From Dokdonia sp. PRO95 (lineage in GTDB: Bacteria; Bacteroidota; Bacteroidia; Flavobacteriales; Flavobacteriaceae): 64,000 nt of DNA. The stretch is taken from positions 2,779,868 to 2,843,867 of the forward strand of contig NZ_CM001837.1 in NCBI RefSeq assembly GCF_000355805.1, read 5' to 3'. This document shows, one piece after another, positions 57,144-64,000 of the stretch (its first letter is position 1; each line of letters starts with the position of its first letter). A program made the position numbers and the translations under genes. Below the pieces are notes generated by a model. That model ran no database searches, was not told the origin of the DNA, and worked only from the letters and a program-made list of their open reading frames with translations.

Positions 57144-58484
57144 TTATTTTTTCCTCTTCTTTTTTGGAAGCGGCTTAGGTTCGTTACTTTTAAGAGTAGA
57201 TGCGATACGTTCTGCCATCAGTTTATCAATGAGTTCTTCTTTTGTTAAGTGGTGAAAAACGTTGTGTACTTTATCTTTTAGTTCACTTGCAATTTCTCTG
57301 TTAGGCTTCGTTTTGAAGATTTTCTTAGCCCATAGTACCGTATTATTATCCTCAATTTGTTGTGGTGACGCTTTCGCGAAAGCGGAAAAAGAAATACCAA
57401 GCTCATGTTCAAACTCAGGAATCTCTTTTACTTCCTCTTCTTGTAATATAGTAAGCGCATATCCAGTTGCACCAGCACGAGCTGTACGACCACTTCTGTG
57501 TACATACATATCGTAAAATTCTGGAAGGTGATAATTTACAACGTATTCAATACCTTTTACATCAATACCTCTAGCAGCAAGGTCTGTTGCTACCAGAATG
57601 TCAATGTGCCCTTCTCTAAATTGCCCCATCATACGGTCACGTATAGCCTGACTTAAACTTCCATGGATGGCTCCCGAAGAGAATTTATTAATCGCTAGAT
57701 TTTTGGATAGTTTATTAACTGCTGCTTTTGTTTTACAAAAGATGATACCTCTCTGCCCTATTCTTGAGTTCAAGAAATGCATTAAAACGTCTAGTTTTTC
57801 AATAGGCTCAACAACTACATATTCATGTGTAATTTTCTGACTACCTAGGGTCGCCATTTCGGCGCTAACTTCTATTGGGTTCTTAGAAAGGTAATTTTGA
57901 ACTATTTGTTTGATTGCTCCCGGCATGGTAGCAGATAATAGAAAAGTCCTTCTATTATTAGGCATAGCAGTAACAATAGTATCTAGACTATCTTTAAGTG
58001 AGCTTACCATCTCATCTGCCTCATCAAGAACAAGATAATTTGCTTGTGTGATGTTTATAGCCTTGCGCTCCATAAGATCTATAAGACGTCCAGGTGTTGC
58101 TACAATAATTTGAGCAGGTTCCTTAAGTCTTTCTATCTGATCTTTTACAGGTACACCTCCATAAAGAACGGCAATACTCACCTTAGGAAGGTTTACCGCA
58201 AGTGCCGCCATGTTAGATTGTATCTGTTGCCCTAGTTCTCTAGTAGGTACTAGAATTATTGCTTGGGTAGTCGGATTTGTACGATCTATAAGCTGTAATA
58301 ACGGTACCCCAAAGGCTACCGTTTTTCCAGTTCCAGTTTGTGCGAGTGCTATGACATCCTTTTTAGACGTAAGCATAGCAGGGATGGCCTGCTGCTGTAT
58401 ATCTGTAGGTGAAGTAATCTCTTGTGATTGTAAAGCTTTCTGGATGGCATCCATCACGCCTAATGCAGTAAAAGTACTTGTCAT
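57144..58484 (-). CDS. DEAD-box RNA helicase
   Basis: This 446-residue helicase has all core motifs in order: AQTGTGKT, PTRELGQQ, TPGRLIDL, DEAD, SAT, then HGSLSQAIRDRMM, ATDLAARGIDV and HRSGRTARAG. A basic C-terminal tail (PKKKRKK) likely binds RNA. It fits ribosome assembly or mRNA decay roles. Palindrome copy 10 encodes AFAKA after the helicase core. It lies upstream of nothing else on this strand and close to a DnaJ-KTSC and a cold-shock gene. Confidence 0.95.
   Translation of the reverse strand: MTSTFTALGVMDAIQKALQSQEITSPTDIQQQAIPAMLTSKKDVIALAQTGTGKTVAFGVPLLQLIDRTNPTTQAIILVPTRELGQQIQSNMAALAVNLPKVSIAVLYGGVPVKDQIERLKEPAQIIVATPGRLIDLMERKAINITQANYLVLDEADEMVSSLKDSLDTIVTAMPNNRRTFLLSATMPGAIKQIVQNYLSKNPIEVSAEMATLGSQKITHEYVVVEPIEKLDVLMHFLNSRIGQRGIIFCKTKAAVNKLSKNLAINKFSSGAIHGSLSQAIRDRMMGQFREGHIDILVATDLAARGIDVKGIEYVVNYHLPEFYDMYVHRSGRTARAGATGYALTILQEEEVKEIPEFEHELGISFSAFAKASPQQIEDNNTVLWAKKIFKTKPNREIASELKDKVHNVFHHLTKEELIDKLMAERIASTLKSNEPKPLPKKKRKK
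57369..57384. repeat. 16-bp palindrome copy 10, inside the DEAD-box helicase gene
   Basis: Perfect CGCTTTCGCGAAAGCG read as Ala-Phe-Ala-Lys-Ala (SAFAKASPQQ) in the linker after the helicase core. Confidence 0.9.
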
Positions 58485-58558
58485 AGTCTCTGTCTTATTT
58501 TAAATCCTATTTATCCTCTTAAATCTATCTGATTATTCAGCTTAAAAAAAAGCTATTT

Positions 58559-59008
58559 TTAAGCTTCTTGTAAATGTCTTTTAGACTTGCGGTAGTTATG
58601 CTTAGGGTAAATATTACGTTTTGCAAAACGATTAAGGTTTCCAGCATTTACCATTTTGATATAAATAGGCTTTGTAACTCCAAAGTACTCATATGTTGTA
58701 CCGTCTGTAAATGTGATTTCAAGTAGTAATCCTTTGTGTTGATAATCTGCAATGGCAGCCTTAGTTATCGTCTCTGTGTATGCTTCTAAATTTGCGGCTT
58801 TGGTCTCTGGAGCCATGCTTACTAGAAAGTGGTAACCATCTATAATACGACGACTTTGTATCTCTGCTTCTTCTTGTTTTGCATCTCCATCTTGAAACTT
58901 ATCTGGATGCCATTCTTTTACAAGGTTACGGTAGCTCTTTTTAAGTGCTTTAAGGTCAATTTCTTTTTCAACTCCAAAGAGTTTCTTGTACTCATTTATT
59001 CTCTTCAT
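58559..59008 (-). CDS. DnaJ-like protein with KTSC domain
   Basis: This 149-residue protein has an N-terminal J domain (KKSYRNLVKEWHPDKFQ, with the HPD motif) followed by a KTSC domain (ITFTDGTTYEYFGVTKPIYIKMVNA). The J domain would stimulate Hsp70. KTSC domains are small and of uncertain role. It lies between the helicase and cold-shock genes on the same strand, which suggests a stress-linked role. Confidence 0.85.
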   Translation of the reverse strand: MKRINEYKKLFGVEKEIDLKALKKSYRNLVKEWHPDKFQDGDAKQEEAEIQSRRIIDGYHFLVSMAPETKAANLEAYTETITKAAIADYQHKGLLLEITFTDGTTYEYFGVTKPIYIKMVNAGNLNRFAKRNIYPKHNYRKSKRHLQEA

Positions 59009-59111
59009 AATCAGGGCTTTTATCAGAGCGCGAAAGTACTCCTTTAAAATGGATTATAAATAAATTATAAAGAGTTAATAGTGTATAGCTCACTAATTCA
59101 CTATAAACAAT

Positions 59112-59140
59112 AAAAGCCCGTCAGTTATGACGGGCTTTTC
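59112..59140 (-). terminator. Terminator after the second cold-shock gene
   Basis: AAAAGCCCGTCA (59112-59123) pairs with TGACGGGCTTTT (59128-59139) over a GTTA loop. Read on the minus strand it ends in a T-run. Confidence 0.9.
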
Positions 59141-59163
59141 TCTTAATTGAAAGTATATATAAG

Positions 59164-59355
59164 TTAGATAACCTTTACGTTAACTGCATTTAATCCTTTG
59201 TTTCCTTCTTTAAGGTCAAATTCCACTTCATCTCCTTCTCTAATCTCATCGATTAATCCAGATACGTGTACAAAGTGATCTCTTTCAACTCCCTCTTCAG
59301 TTATAAATCCAAAACCTTTAGTGTCGTTGAAAAATTTTACTGTTCCTTTATTCAT
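59164..59355 (-). CDS. Cold-shock domain protein, second copy
   Basis: This 63-residue protein differs from the one at 40856 at six positions only, and carries the KGFGFI and HFVHVSGL RNA-binding motifs. I start it at ATG 59355; a 95-residue frame from further upstream adds an unrelated tail and is rejected. It is separated from the DnaJ-KTSC gene by a terminator. Confidence 0.94.
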   Translation of the reverse strand: MNKGTVKFFNDTKGFGFITEEGVERDHFVHVSGLIDEIREGDEVEFDLKEGNKGLNAVNVKVI

Positions 59356-59775
59356 TGTATTATAATTTAATGTATTAATACCTAGTAATAGGCAAAGATG
59401 GTGCCACAAACTACAAAGCAGTATCTCTGTATAGAGTTTTAGGCATATCAATGGATTAGCCGAGATGAGTTATAGAAGTAAAACGTTTTAAGAAAAGTTT
59501 TTGAAAGTAAAATGTTAATATCACAGGATTGATTTTTAAAAAGTAAATAGCTCTCTAGAATTAATATGGAAGTAATACACTGTAATCTAGATTGTTGAAA
59601 TTTAAACTACTGCTAACTATTAAGTTTTTGAACCATGGATTTTATATATTTTACAATACTTCTCTACGACTTGCCATGATTGCTTGTATCGTTAAACTAT
59701 TTATAAAACGTTCAGCCTTAGATTTTTGTTAACATTTTAGAAATTAAATTTACGAAAACAAAAACATCATAAGCT
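59356..59775. other. AT-rich intergenic region
   Basis: Divergent spacer. A CATCTTTG close to the -7 consensus lies upstream of the cold-shock gene. No gene, riboswitch or strong hairpin is seen. Confidence 0.4.
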
Positions 59776-60102
59776 ATGCAACATTCTAACGACACTATCT
59801 TAAAAAGCCTCAATGATTTAATTGAATATTCAACAGATTTTAGATTTCAACGTAGTGCTAGCTTTCGACAGCTTCACATTGCATTGATCAAACATTTTTT
59901 TAATGCTTCATCTGTTGTCTTAGATATTGATACTAATAAAGTTTGTTTAGGTCTAGACACTCTCAACAAAGGTGCAGAGGTAACTATTGAATATGATAAT
60001 CTAGAAAAATTCTTAAAATCTTGTATACGAAATACTGCAAGTAATGTAGCATTTTATAAAAATATACTGCATTACTATGCAAGTAATACAGCAGTAGCTT
60101 AA
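59776..60102 (+). CDS. Small protein of unknown function
   Basis: This 108-residue cytoplasmic protein has no signal or membrane segment and seems a small alpha/beta domain (RQLHIALIKHFFNASSVVLDI). I recognise no family. It is a single-gene unit and an ordinary Bacteroidetes small protein by look. Confidence 0.6.
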   Translation: MQHSNDTILKSLNDLIEYSTDFRFQRSASFRQLHIALIKHFFNASSVVLDIDTNKVCLGLDTLNKGAEVTIEYDNLEKFLKSCIRNTASNVAFYKNILHYYASNTAVA

Positions 60103-60140
60103 TAGAAATTAAAGCGATTATTTTTGAGTCGCTATTTTTA

Positions 60141-60156
60141 TGCTTTCGCGAAAGCG
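60141..60156. repeat. 16-bp palindrome copy 11, one mismatch, intergenic
   Basis: TGCTTTCGCGAAAGCG differs from the perfect form only at its first base. Confidence 0.85.
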
Positions 60157-60327
60157 TAACCCCAACCCAAACCCCAACAAGTAACATACAGTAAACGCTT
60201 GTTATTTCTTAAAAAACAGCTGTTTATTGCCAAAAATGTACTAATTAAAACATAATCCAAACGCGAGAATATTACTTGCTCAGATTTCTCGTTATATTTA
60301 TGGTACAACAATCAAACCCATATAATT

Positions 60328-60639
60328 ATGAATAATAACACAAAAGGAATATTAGGTCTACTCGCTGTAGCAGCAGGAGCTTTAGGATTATATAAATACA
60401 ATAAAATGTCTCCTGAGGAGAAAGCAGCTTTAAAAGACAAAGCAAGAAAAGCTGGAGATACTCTTAAAGAAAGCTACAACGAAGTTGAGGACCAAGTTTC
60501 TGAAAAACTTACAAGCTTAAAGAACGCCCTAGAGCGCGAAACTGCCAAAGCTAAGAACTCTGTAAACAGAAACGTAGATCACGCAGAAGATGTAATTGAT
60601 ATTACTGCAGAGAATATTGAAAATACAGTAAAGTTATAA
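60328..60639 (+). CDS. YtxH-domain-like protein
   Basis: This 103-residue protein has an N-terminal membrane segment (GILGLLAVAAGALGLYKY) followed by a charged amphipathic helical tail with repeated Lys/Glu/Ala units (DKARKAGDTLKESYNEVEDQ). That is the YtxH plan: small stress-induced membrane proteins of unclear role. It is followed by a strong terminator. Confidence 0.8.
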   Translation: MNNNTKGILGLLAVAAGALGLYKYNKMSPEEKAALKDKARKAGDTLKESYNEVEDQVSEKLTSLKNALERETAKAKNSVNRNVDHAEDVIDITAENIENTVKL

Positions 60640-60652
60640 AACGATTTCAAGT

Positions 60653-60688
60653 AAAAAAAGTCCCATCTACATGATGGGACTTTTTTTG
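60653..60688 (+). terminator. Terminator after the YtxH-like gene
   Basis: AAAAGTCCCATC pairs with GATGGGACTTTT over a TACAT loop with A- and T-tracts on both sides, so it may serve both directions. Confidence 0.92.
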
Positions 60689-60703
60689 TTTTAAGGAAGT
60701 GAT

Positions 60704-61636
60704 CTATACTCTACCTCTTCTAAAACGCATCTTCTTTGTTTGCGTCTTATCATTTTTACGTACGCTATTTATAAAATATACACCGCTTAGCAATACACAG
60801 GCTGCAATTATAGATTGAGTTGTCACATTTTCATCTAGAAAATACCAACCCAAGAATAAAGCAACGACAGGGTTGATATATGCAGAGGTTGCAACTTTTT
60901 CTGTTGAGACATTTTTAAGTAAGTAGTTAAATGATGTAAATGCCGCTATACCTCCAAAAACGATGAGACAAAGCATAGATATTTGTGCTCGCGAACTCCA
61001 ATCAACCGGAGAACTCCATGTTTCTCCTATAATGAAACTCCATGTCCATAATAAAATACCTGCACTCACCATTTGATATCCAGTGGTGATAAAGAAATTT
61101 TTAGGTAAATCTGCTTGTGCGACAAATAGGCTCCCTATACTCCAACTCAAAATACAGGTGAAAATCATTATAATTCCAAGGGTTGCTCCTTCTTGCATAG
61201 CAATCTCTCTTTGAGAAACCAATAAATACATCCCTATTAAACCTAAAACTACACCAATTATTGACTTGAGCTTTAATCCCTTTTTCTGTACAATACGCAT
61301 GAGCAAGAGAATTGACAGAGGCTGTAATGCCGCTAGAAGTGCTGCAAAACCACTATCTACATAGTTGAGAGCCCATACAAAAACACCATTCCCATAAACC
61401 AAAAAGAAAAAGCCCGCTAGTACAGAGTTACCTAATTGTTTTTTAGATATTTTGAGTGATTTCCCACTAAGTCCCGCTATTAAAAATATAATGAGACCTG
61501 CAGTGGTAAAACGTAAACCGGCCAGCATAAAAGCAGGAACTTCGGTTACTACAATTTTATTCCATAAATAGGTTGACCCCCAAAAAACATAAATTGAGAA
61601 AAAAGCTAGTATGGCTAAGTAGGTTTCCTTCTTCAT
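60704..61636 (-). CDS. EamA/DMT-family transporter
   Basis: This 310-residue protein has ten spans in two EamA halves. The N-terminal VFWGSTYLWNKIVV and PAFMLAGLRFTTAGL, and later PVVALFLGWYFLDENVT, fit the family. The C-terminus is basic (RFRRGRV). It is divergent from the Crp/Fnr regulator at 61798. Substrate unknown; amino-acid or metabolite export is common in the family. Confidence 0.9.
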   Translation of the reverse strand: MKKETYLAILAFFSIYVFWGSTYLWNKIVVTEVPAFMLAGLRFTTAGLIIFLIAGLSGKSLKISKKQLGNSVLAGFFFLVYGNGVFVWALNYVDSGFAALLAALQPLSILLLMRIVQKKGLKLKSIIGVVLGLIGMYLLVSQREIAMQEGATLGIIMIFTCILSWSIGSLFVAQADLPKNFFITTGYQMVSAGILLWTWSFIIGETWSSPVDWSSRAQISMLCLIVFGGIAAFTSFNYLLKNVSTEKVATSAYINPVVALFLGWYFLDENVTTQSIIAACVLLSGVYFINSVRKNDKTQTKKMRFRRGRV

Positions 61637-61797
61637 TGTAAGGCCTTAAATGGATTAAAATTTATAAGTTACGAACTTAACTATTTTATGCATGCGGAGT
61701 ATATCTTTATTTTTAAATAAAACAACAATAGAATTTGTAATTTATTCAAGTAAACTGCGCTCTTGAGTAGTATCTTTACCTTTATTTAAACACCATC

Positions 61798-62370
61798 TTG
61801 GACGAAATACGCACCTATATAAACCAGTTTGCTCCCGTATCTGACATAGATTGGGAACTTTTTACGTCAAAGCTTGTAGAACGCACGTTTAAAAAGAAAG
61901 AAACTATCCTTGAAGCTGGTGTAACAGAAAACTATATCTCTTTTATCAAAGAAGGATCTGTGCGTTTATTCATACCTAAAGAGTCATCTGATAAAGAAAT
62001 CACCTTTGGATTTTGTTTTGAAAACCAATTTGTGAGTGCGTATGACTCATTTTTACTTCAAGAACCATCTGATCACTCTGTGCAAGCGCTTGTTGATACC
62101 GTAATTTTGAGTGTTTCTTATAAAGATTTACAAGAAATTTACGAGAAAACAGCTATCGGTAATCTTATAGGAAGACTTACTGCCGAAAATCTTTTTATCA
62201 CAAAGTCAAAAAGACTACAATCACTACTAGACCAAACTGCAGAAGAGCGTTATTTGAGCATCTTTAAAGAACGCCCTCAGTTACTTAAGGAAATTCCTCT
62301 GAAATATATAAGCTCTTACATAGGCGTGACACCACAGGCTCTAAGCCGCATACGCAAACGTATTAGTTAA
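61798..62370 (+). CDS. Crp/Fnr-family transcriptional regulator
   Basis: This 190-residue protein has a cyclic-nucleotide-binding-like beta-roll (ENYISFIKEGSVRLFIP, ITFGFCFENQFVSAY) and a C-terminal helix-turn-helix (ISSYIGVTPQALSRIRKRI). No Cys cluster for an iron-sulfur centre is present, so it is not a classical Fnr. The start is TTG. It is followed by an acyl-lipid desaturase gene and divergent from an EamA gene, either of which might be a target. Confidence 0.87.
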   Translation: MDEIRTYINQFAPVSDIDWELFTSKLVERTFKKKETILEAGVTENYISFIKEGSVRLFIPKESSDKEITFGFCFENQFVSAYDSFLLQEPSDHSVQALVDTVILSVSYKDLQEIYEKTAIGNLIGRLTAENLFITKSKRLQSLLDQTAEERYLSIFKERPQLLKEIPLKYISSYIGVTPQALSRIRKRIS

Positions 62371-62420
62371 TACAGGTTCATTGTCTGGCATTATTTGTGA
62401 AAGTACCTTTGTAAAAAAAA

Positions 62421-63176
62421 ATGCTTATAATATTCTTTATAGTAATCCTCTGGTATAGCGGGTTATTTTTTCAGTCATTCTTTCTCCATAGATATGCAGC
62501 TCACCAGACATTTACAATGTCTAAAACCACAGAAAAGATCACATTTATATTAACTTGGCTTTTCCAAGGACCTAGTTATTTAAGTGCTTACGGTTATGGC
62601 ATCATGCACCGCATGCACCACGCTTATACAGATACAGAAAAGGATCCTCACTCCCCTTCTTACGATGCAAATCTATTTGCAATGATGTGGAAGACTAAGA
62701 CTATTTATCAAGACATAAATAACGATCGTATTGAGGTAGACCCTAAGTTTAAGAAAAACGTACCACAATGGAAGAGCTTTGATACTTTTGCAAGTTCGCG
62801 TCTATCAAGATTACTTTGGGTAGGTCTATATATCGCTTTCTTTGCGGTGTTTGCAACAGCATGGTGGCAATGGTTATTACTACCTATTGCTTTTGCTATG
62901 GCACCTATACATGGAGTGATTATCAACTGGTTTGGTCACATACTAGGATATACAAACTTCAAGACTAAGGACACTTCTAAAAATTTATTTCGCTTTGACT
63001 TCCTGATGATGGGAGAAGCATATCATAACAACCACCACAAATTTGCGGCTAGACCTAACTTTGGAGGTGTACACTGGTATGAGATTGATGTTACTTATGT
63101 AATTATGAAAGTATTACATCGCACAGGAGTAATAAAAATGAAACCTATCACGATAGACGTGCACTCGCACCATTAA
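62421..63176 (+). CDS. Acyl-CoA/acyl-lipid desaturase
   Basis: This 251-residue integral membrane di-iron enzyme has the three His boxes HRYAAH (around residues 22-27), HRMHH (around 68-72) and HNNHH (around 198-202). It introduces double bonds into fatty acids and adjusts membrane fluidity. Its stop overlaps that of the convergent msrA gene by four bases. Confidence 0.92.
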   Translation: MLIIFFIVILWYSGLFFQSFFLHRYAAHQTFTMSKTTEKITFILTWLFQGPSYLSAYGYGIMHRMHHAYTDTEKDPHSPSYDANLFAMMWKTKTIYQDINNDRIEVDPKFKKNVPQWKSFDTFASSRLSRLLWVGLYIAFFAVFATAWWQWLLLPIAFAMAPIHGVIINWFGHILGYTNFKTKDTSKNLFRFDFLMMGEAYHNNHHKFAARPNFGGVHWYEIDVTYVIMKVLHRTGVIKMKPITIDVHSHH

Positions 63177-63673
63177 AAATTGACCATTCTGTGAGCAAAC
63201 GTATTCTTAAGTTCCCCCAGCTTAGGTGATATGTAACGCTCACAGAAGGGTTTATTTGGGTTTTTCTTATAGTAATTTGTAATCTCTTCTCTTGAAGGAT
63301 TAAAGTCTTTAAAAGGCATTACGGCAGTAATTATTTTCTCTTTGCTGCTTTTTTGTAAGGTGTTTAATACCGCTTTCGCGAAAGCGTTATCCTCCTCATT
63401 ATAAACATACACCGCAGATCGATAGGTATCTCGCATGCTGTGCATTTTTCTACTCTTATGCGTGAGAAGGTGAATTTCAATTAATACCTCCAGAGGTATA
63501 ACGCTCCTATCATAATGCACAATAACAGCTTCAGAAAAGGAAGCGTGTATTCCCTCTGAAGCAATATATCCTTGCTCTACAGTCAGAACTCCACGTAATG
63601 ATTGGAAAACCGCCTCTGTACACCAGTGACAGCCACCTCCAAATCCTATTGTATATATTTCTTTATCTTTCAA
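63173..63673 (-). CDS. msrA: Peptide methionine sulfoxide reductase MsrA
   Basis: This 166-residue enzyme reduces methionine S-sulfoxide. The catalytic motif is GGGCHWC (Cys15), with His in place of the usual Phe. VEQGYIASEG, SRKMHSMRDTYRSAVYV-type regions (KMHSMRDTYRSAVY) fit the family. The start is TTG, immediately next to the stop of the upstream Mqo gene. AFAKA near residue 98 is encoded by palindrome copy 12. Confidence 0.88.
   Translation of the reverse strand: MKDKEIYTIGFGGGCHWCTEAVFQSLRGVLTVEQGYIASEGIHASFSEAVIVHYDRSVIPLEVLIEIHLLTHKSRKMHSMRDTYRSAVYVYNEEDNAFAKAVLNTLQKSSKEKIITAVMPFKDFNPSREEITNYYKKNPNKPFCERYISPKLGELKNTFAHRMVNF
63371..63386. repeat. 16-bp palindrome copy 12, inside msrA
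   Basis: Perfect CGCTTTCGCGAAAGCG read on the minus strand as Ala-Phe-Ala-Lys-Ala (EDNAFAKAVLN). Confidence 0.9.
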
Positions 63674-64000
63674 TTAGTCTAGGTTCAATAAAGCAGACGT
63701 TCGTTTTAACTCTTGATTAAAATGCTCCTTGGTTATCTCCTGCTTGTAGCTAGGTACAATCTCGCTTAATCGTTGTTTACCTTCAGCTGTTTCCATAATC
63801 TCTGGGAAGGCTTTTTCTAGTACGTCTAGCATAATTCTAGGCGCAGTAGACGCTCCTGGTGAGGCACCAAGTAAACAAGTGATTTTCCCATCAGATCCGC
63901 TTACGATTTGAGTACCAAATTCAAGTTTTCCGCCTTCAAACTCATCACGTTTTATAGTCTGTACACGCTGTCCAGCTACTTCTATGCGCCAGTCTTCATT
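63674..64000 (-). CDS. mqo: Malate:quinone oxidoreductase, C-terminal part
   Basis: The frame runs in from the window edge and ends at the TAA at 63674-63676. About 108 codons are visible: DWRIEVAGQRVQTIKRD, GGKLEFGTQIVSG, TCLLGASPGASTAPRIMLDV, KEHFNQELKRTSALLNLD. These match the C-terminal FAD-binding end of Mqo, the membrane-associated enzyme that oxidises malate to oxaloacetate and passes electrons to quinone. The N-terminal part is outside the window. Confidence 0.93.
   Translation of the reverse strand, partial: NEDWRIEVAGQRVQTIKRDEFEGGKLEFGTQIVSGSDGKITCLLGASPGASTAPRIMLDVLEKAFPEIMETAEGKQRLSEIVPSYKQEITKEHFNQELKRTSALLNLD

Noticed and set aside
59356-59451. 32-residue N-terminal extension of the second cold-shock protein
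   Set aside because: The extension has no match in the other cold-shock copy, and the ATG at 59355 gives the standard 63-residue protein.

Overview
The window looks like chromosome from a marine member of the Flavobacteriaceae, probably Dokdonia-like, although the genus is inferred and not proven. Supporting signs are secreted proteins with type IX secretion (T9SS) features, a TonB-dependent receptor with an N-terminal carboxypeptidase-regulatory-like domain, TAnnTTTG promoter boxes, almost no Shine-Dalgarno sequences, a low GC content, and families typical of Bacteroidetes (DUF4494, DUF5777, KTSC, ELWxxDGT). A 16-bp palindrome, CGCTTTCGCGAAAGCG, recurs 13 times counting two degenerate copies. 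When it falls inside a gene it is always read as Ala-Phe-Ala-Lys-Ala. No tRNA, rRNA, insertion sequence or CRISPR array was recognised.

Layout. 1-1615: end-truncated ELWxxDGT repeat protein. 2.0-5.2 kb: NCS1-type permease coupled to mannitol 2-dehydrogenase. 5.3-7.5 kb: TPR hybrid histidine kinase. 7.9-14.4 kb: likely metal or siderophore locus (small Cys/His protein, ABC ATPase, TonB-dependent receptor, two ABC-2 permeases). 15.0-16.5 kb: membrane histidine kinase. 16.7-19.5 kb: very AT-rich three-gene cassette (two-TM protein, divergent kinase-like protein, lone receiver) that looks acquired. 19.8-27.3 kb: TPP riboswitch followed by a full thiamine operon (thiS, thiC, TenI/ThiE-like, thiD, thiE, thiG, thiH, thiF), with a structured element between the TenI-like gene and thiD. 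27.4-33.4 kb: FKBP isomerase, an unknown protein and a 1548-residue T9SS/FN3 protein. 33.9-35.3 kb: compact SAM-I-like riboswitch in front of an NhaC-family carrier, hence a probable methionine transporter. 35.4-38.1 kb: cytochrome c/YceI/OB-fold/DUF5777 cluster. 38.5-42.7 kb: fasciclin lipoprotein, DUF4494 protein, a second thiE, cold-shock protein, unusual zinc-ribbon SDR. 43.1-45.0 kb: three tandem secreted VGIxT proteins. 45.1-51.5 kb: EamA transporter, then a TetR regulator with a palindromic operator followed by nitroreductase, zinc-free reductase, iron alcohol dehydrogenase and DJ-1-like genes, and an SDR. 51.6-57 kb: M13 peptidase, unknown secreted protein, YadA-head-like protein, phospholipase A. 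57.1-59.4 kb: DEAD-box helicase, DnaJ-KTSC protein and cold-shock protein on one strand. 59.8-64 kb: small proteins, EamA transporter, Crp/Fnr regulator, acyl desaturase, MsrA, and the C-terminal end of malate:quinone oxidoreductase.

The best leads are the AFAKA palindrome, the 16.7-19.5 kb cassette, the reduced SAM-I-like riboswitch, and the structured element inside the thiamine operon.
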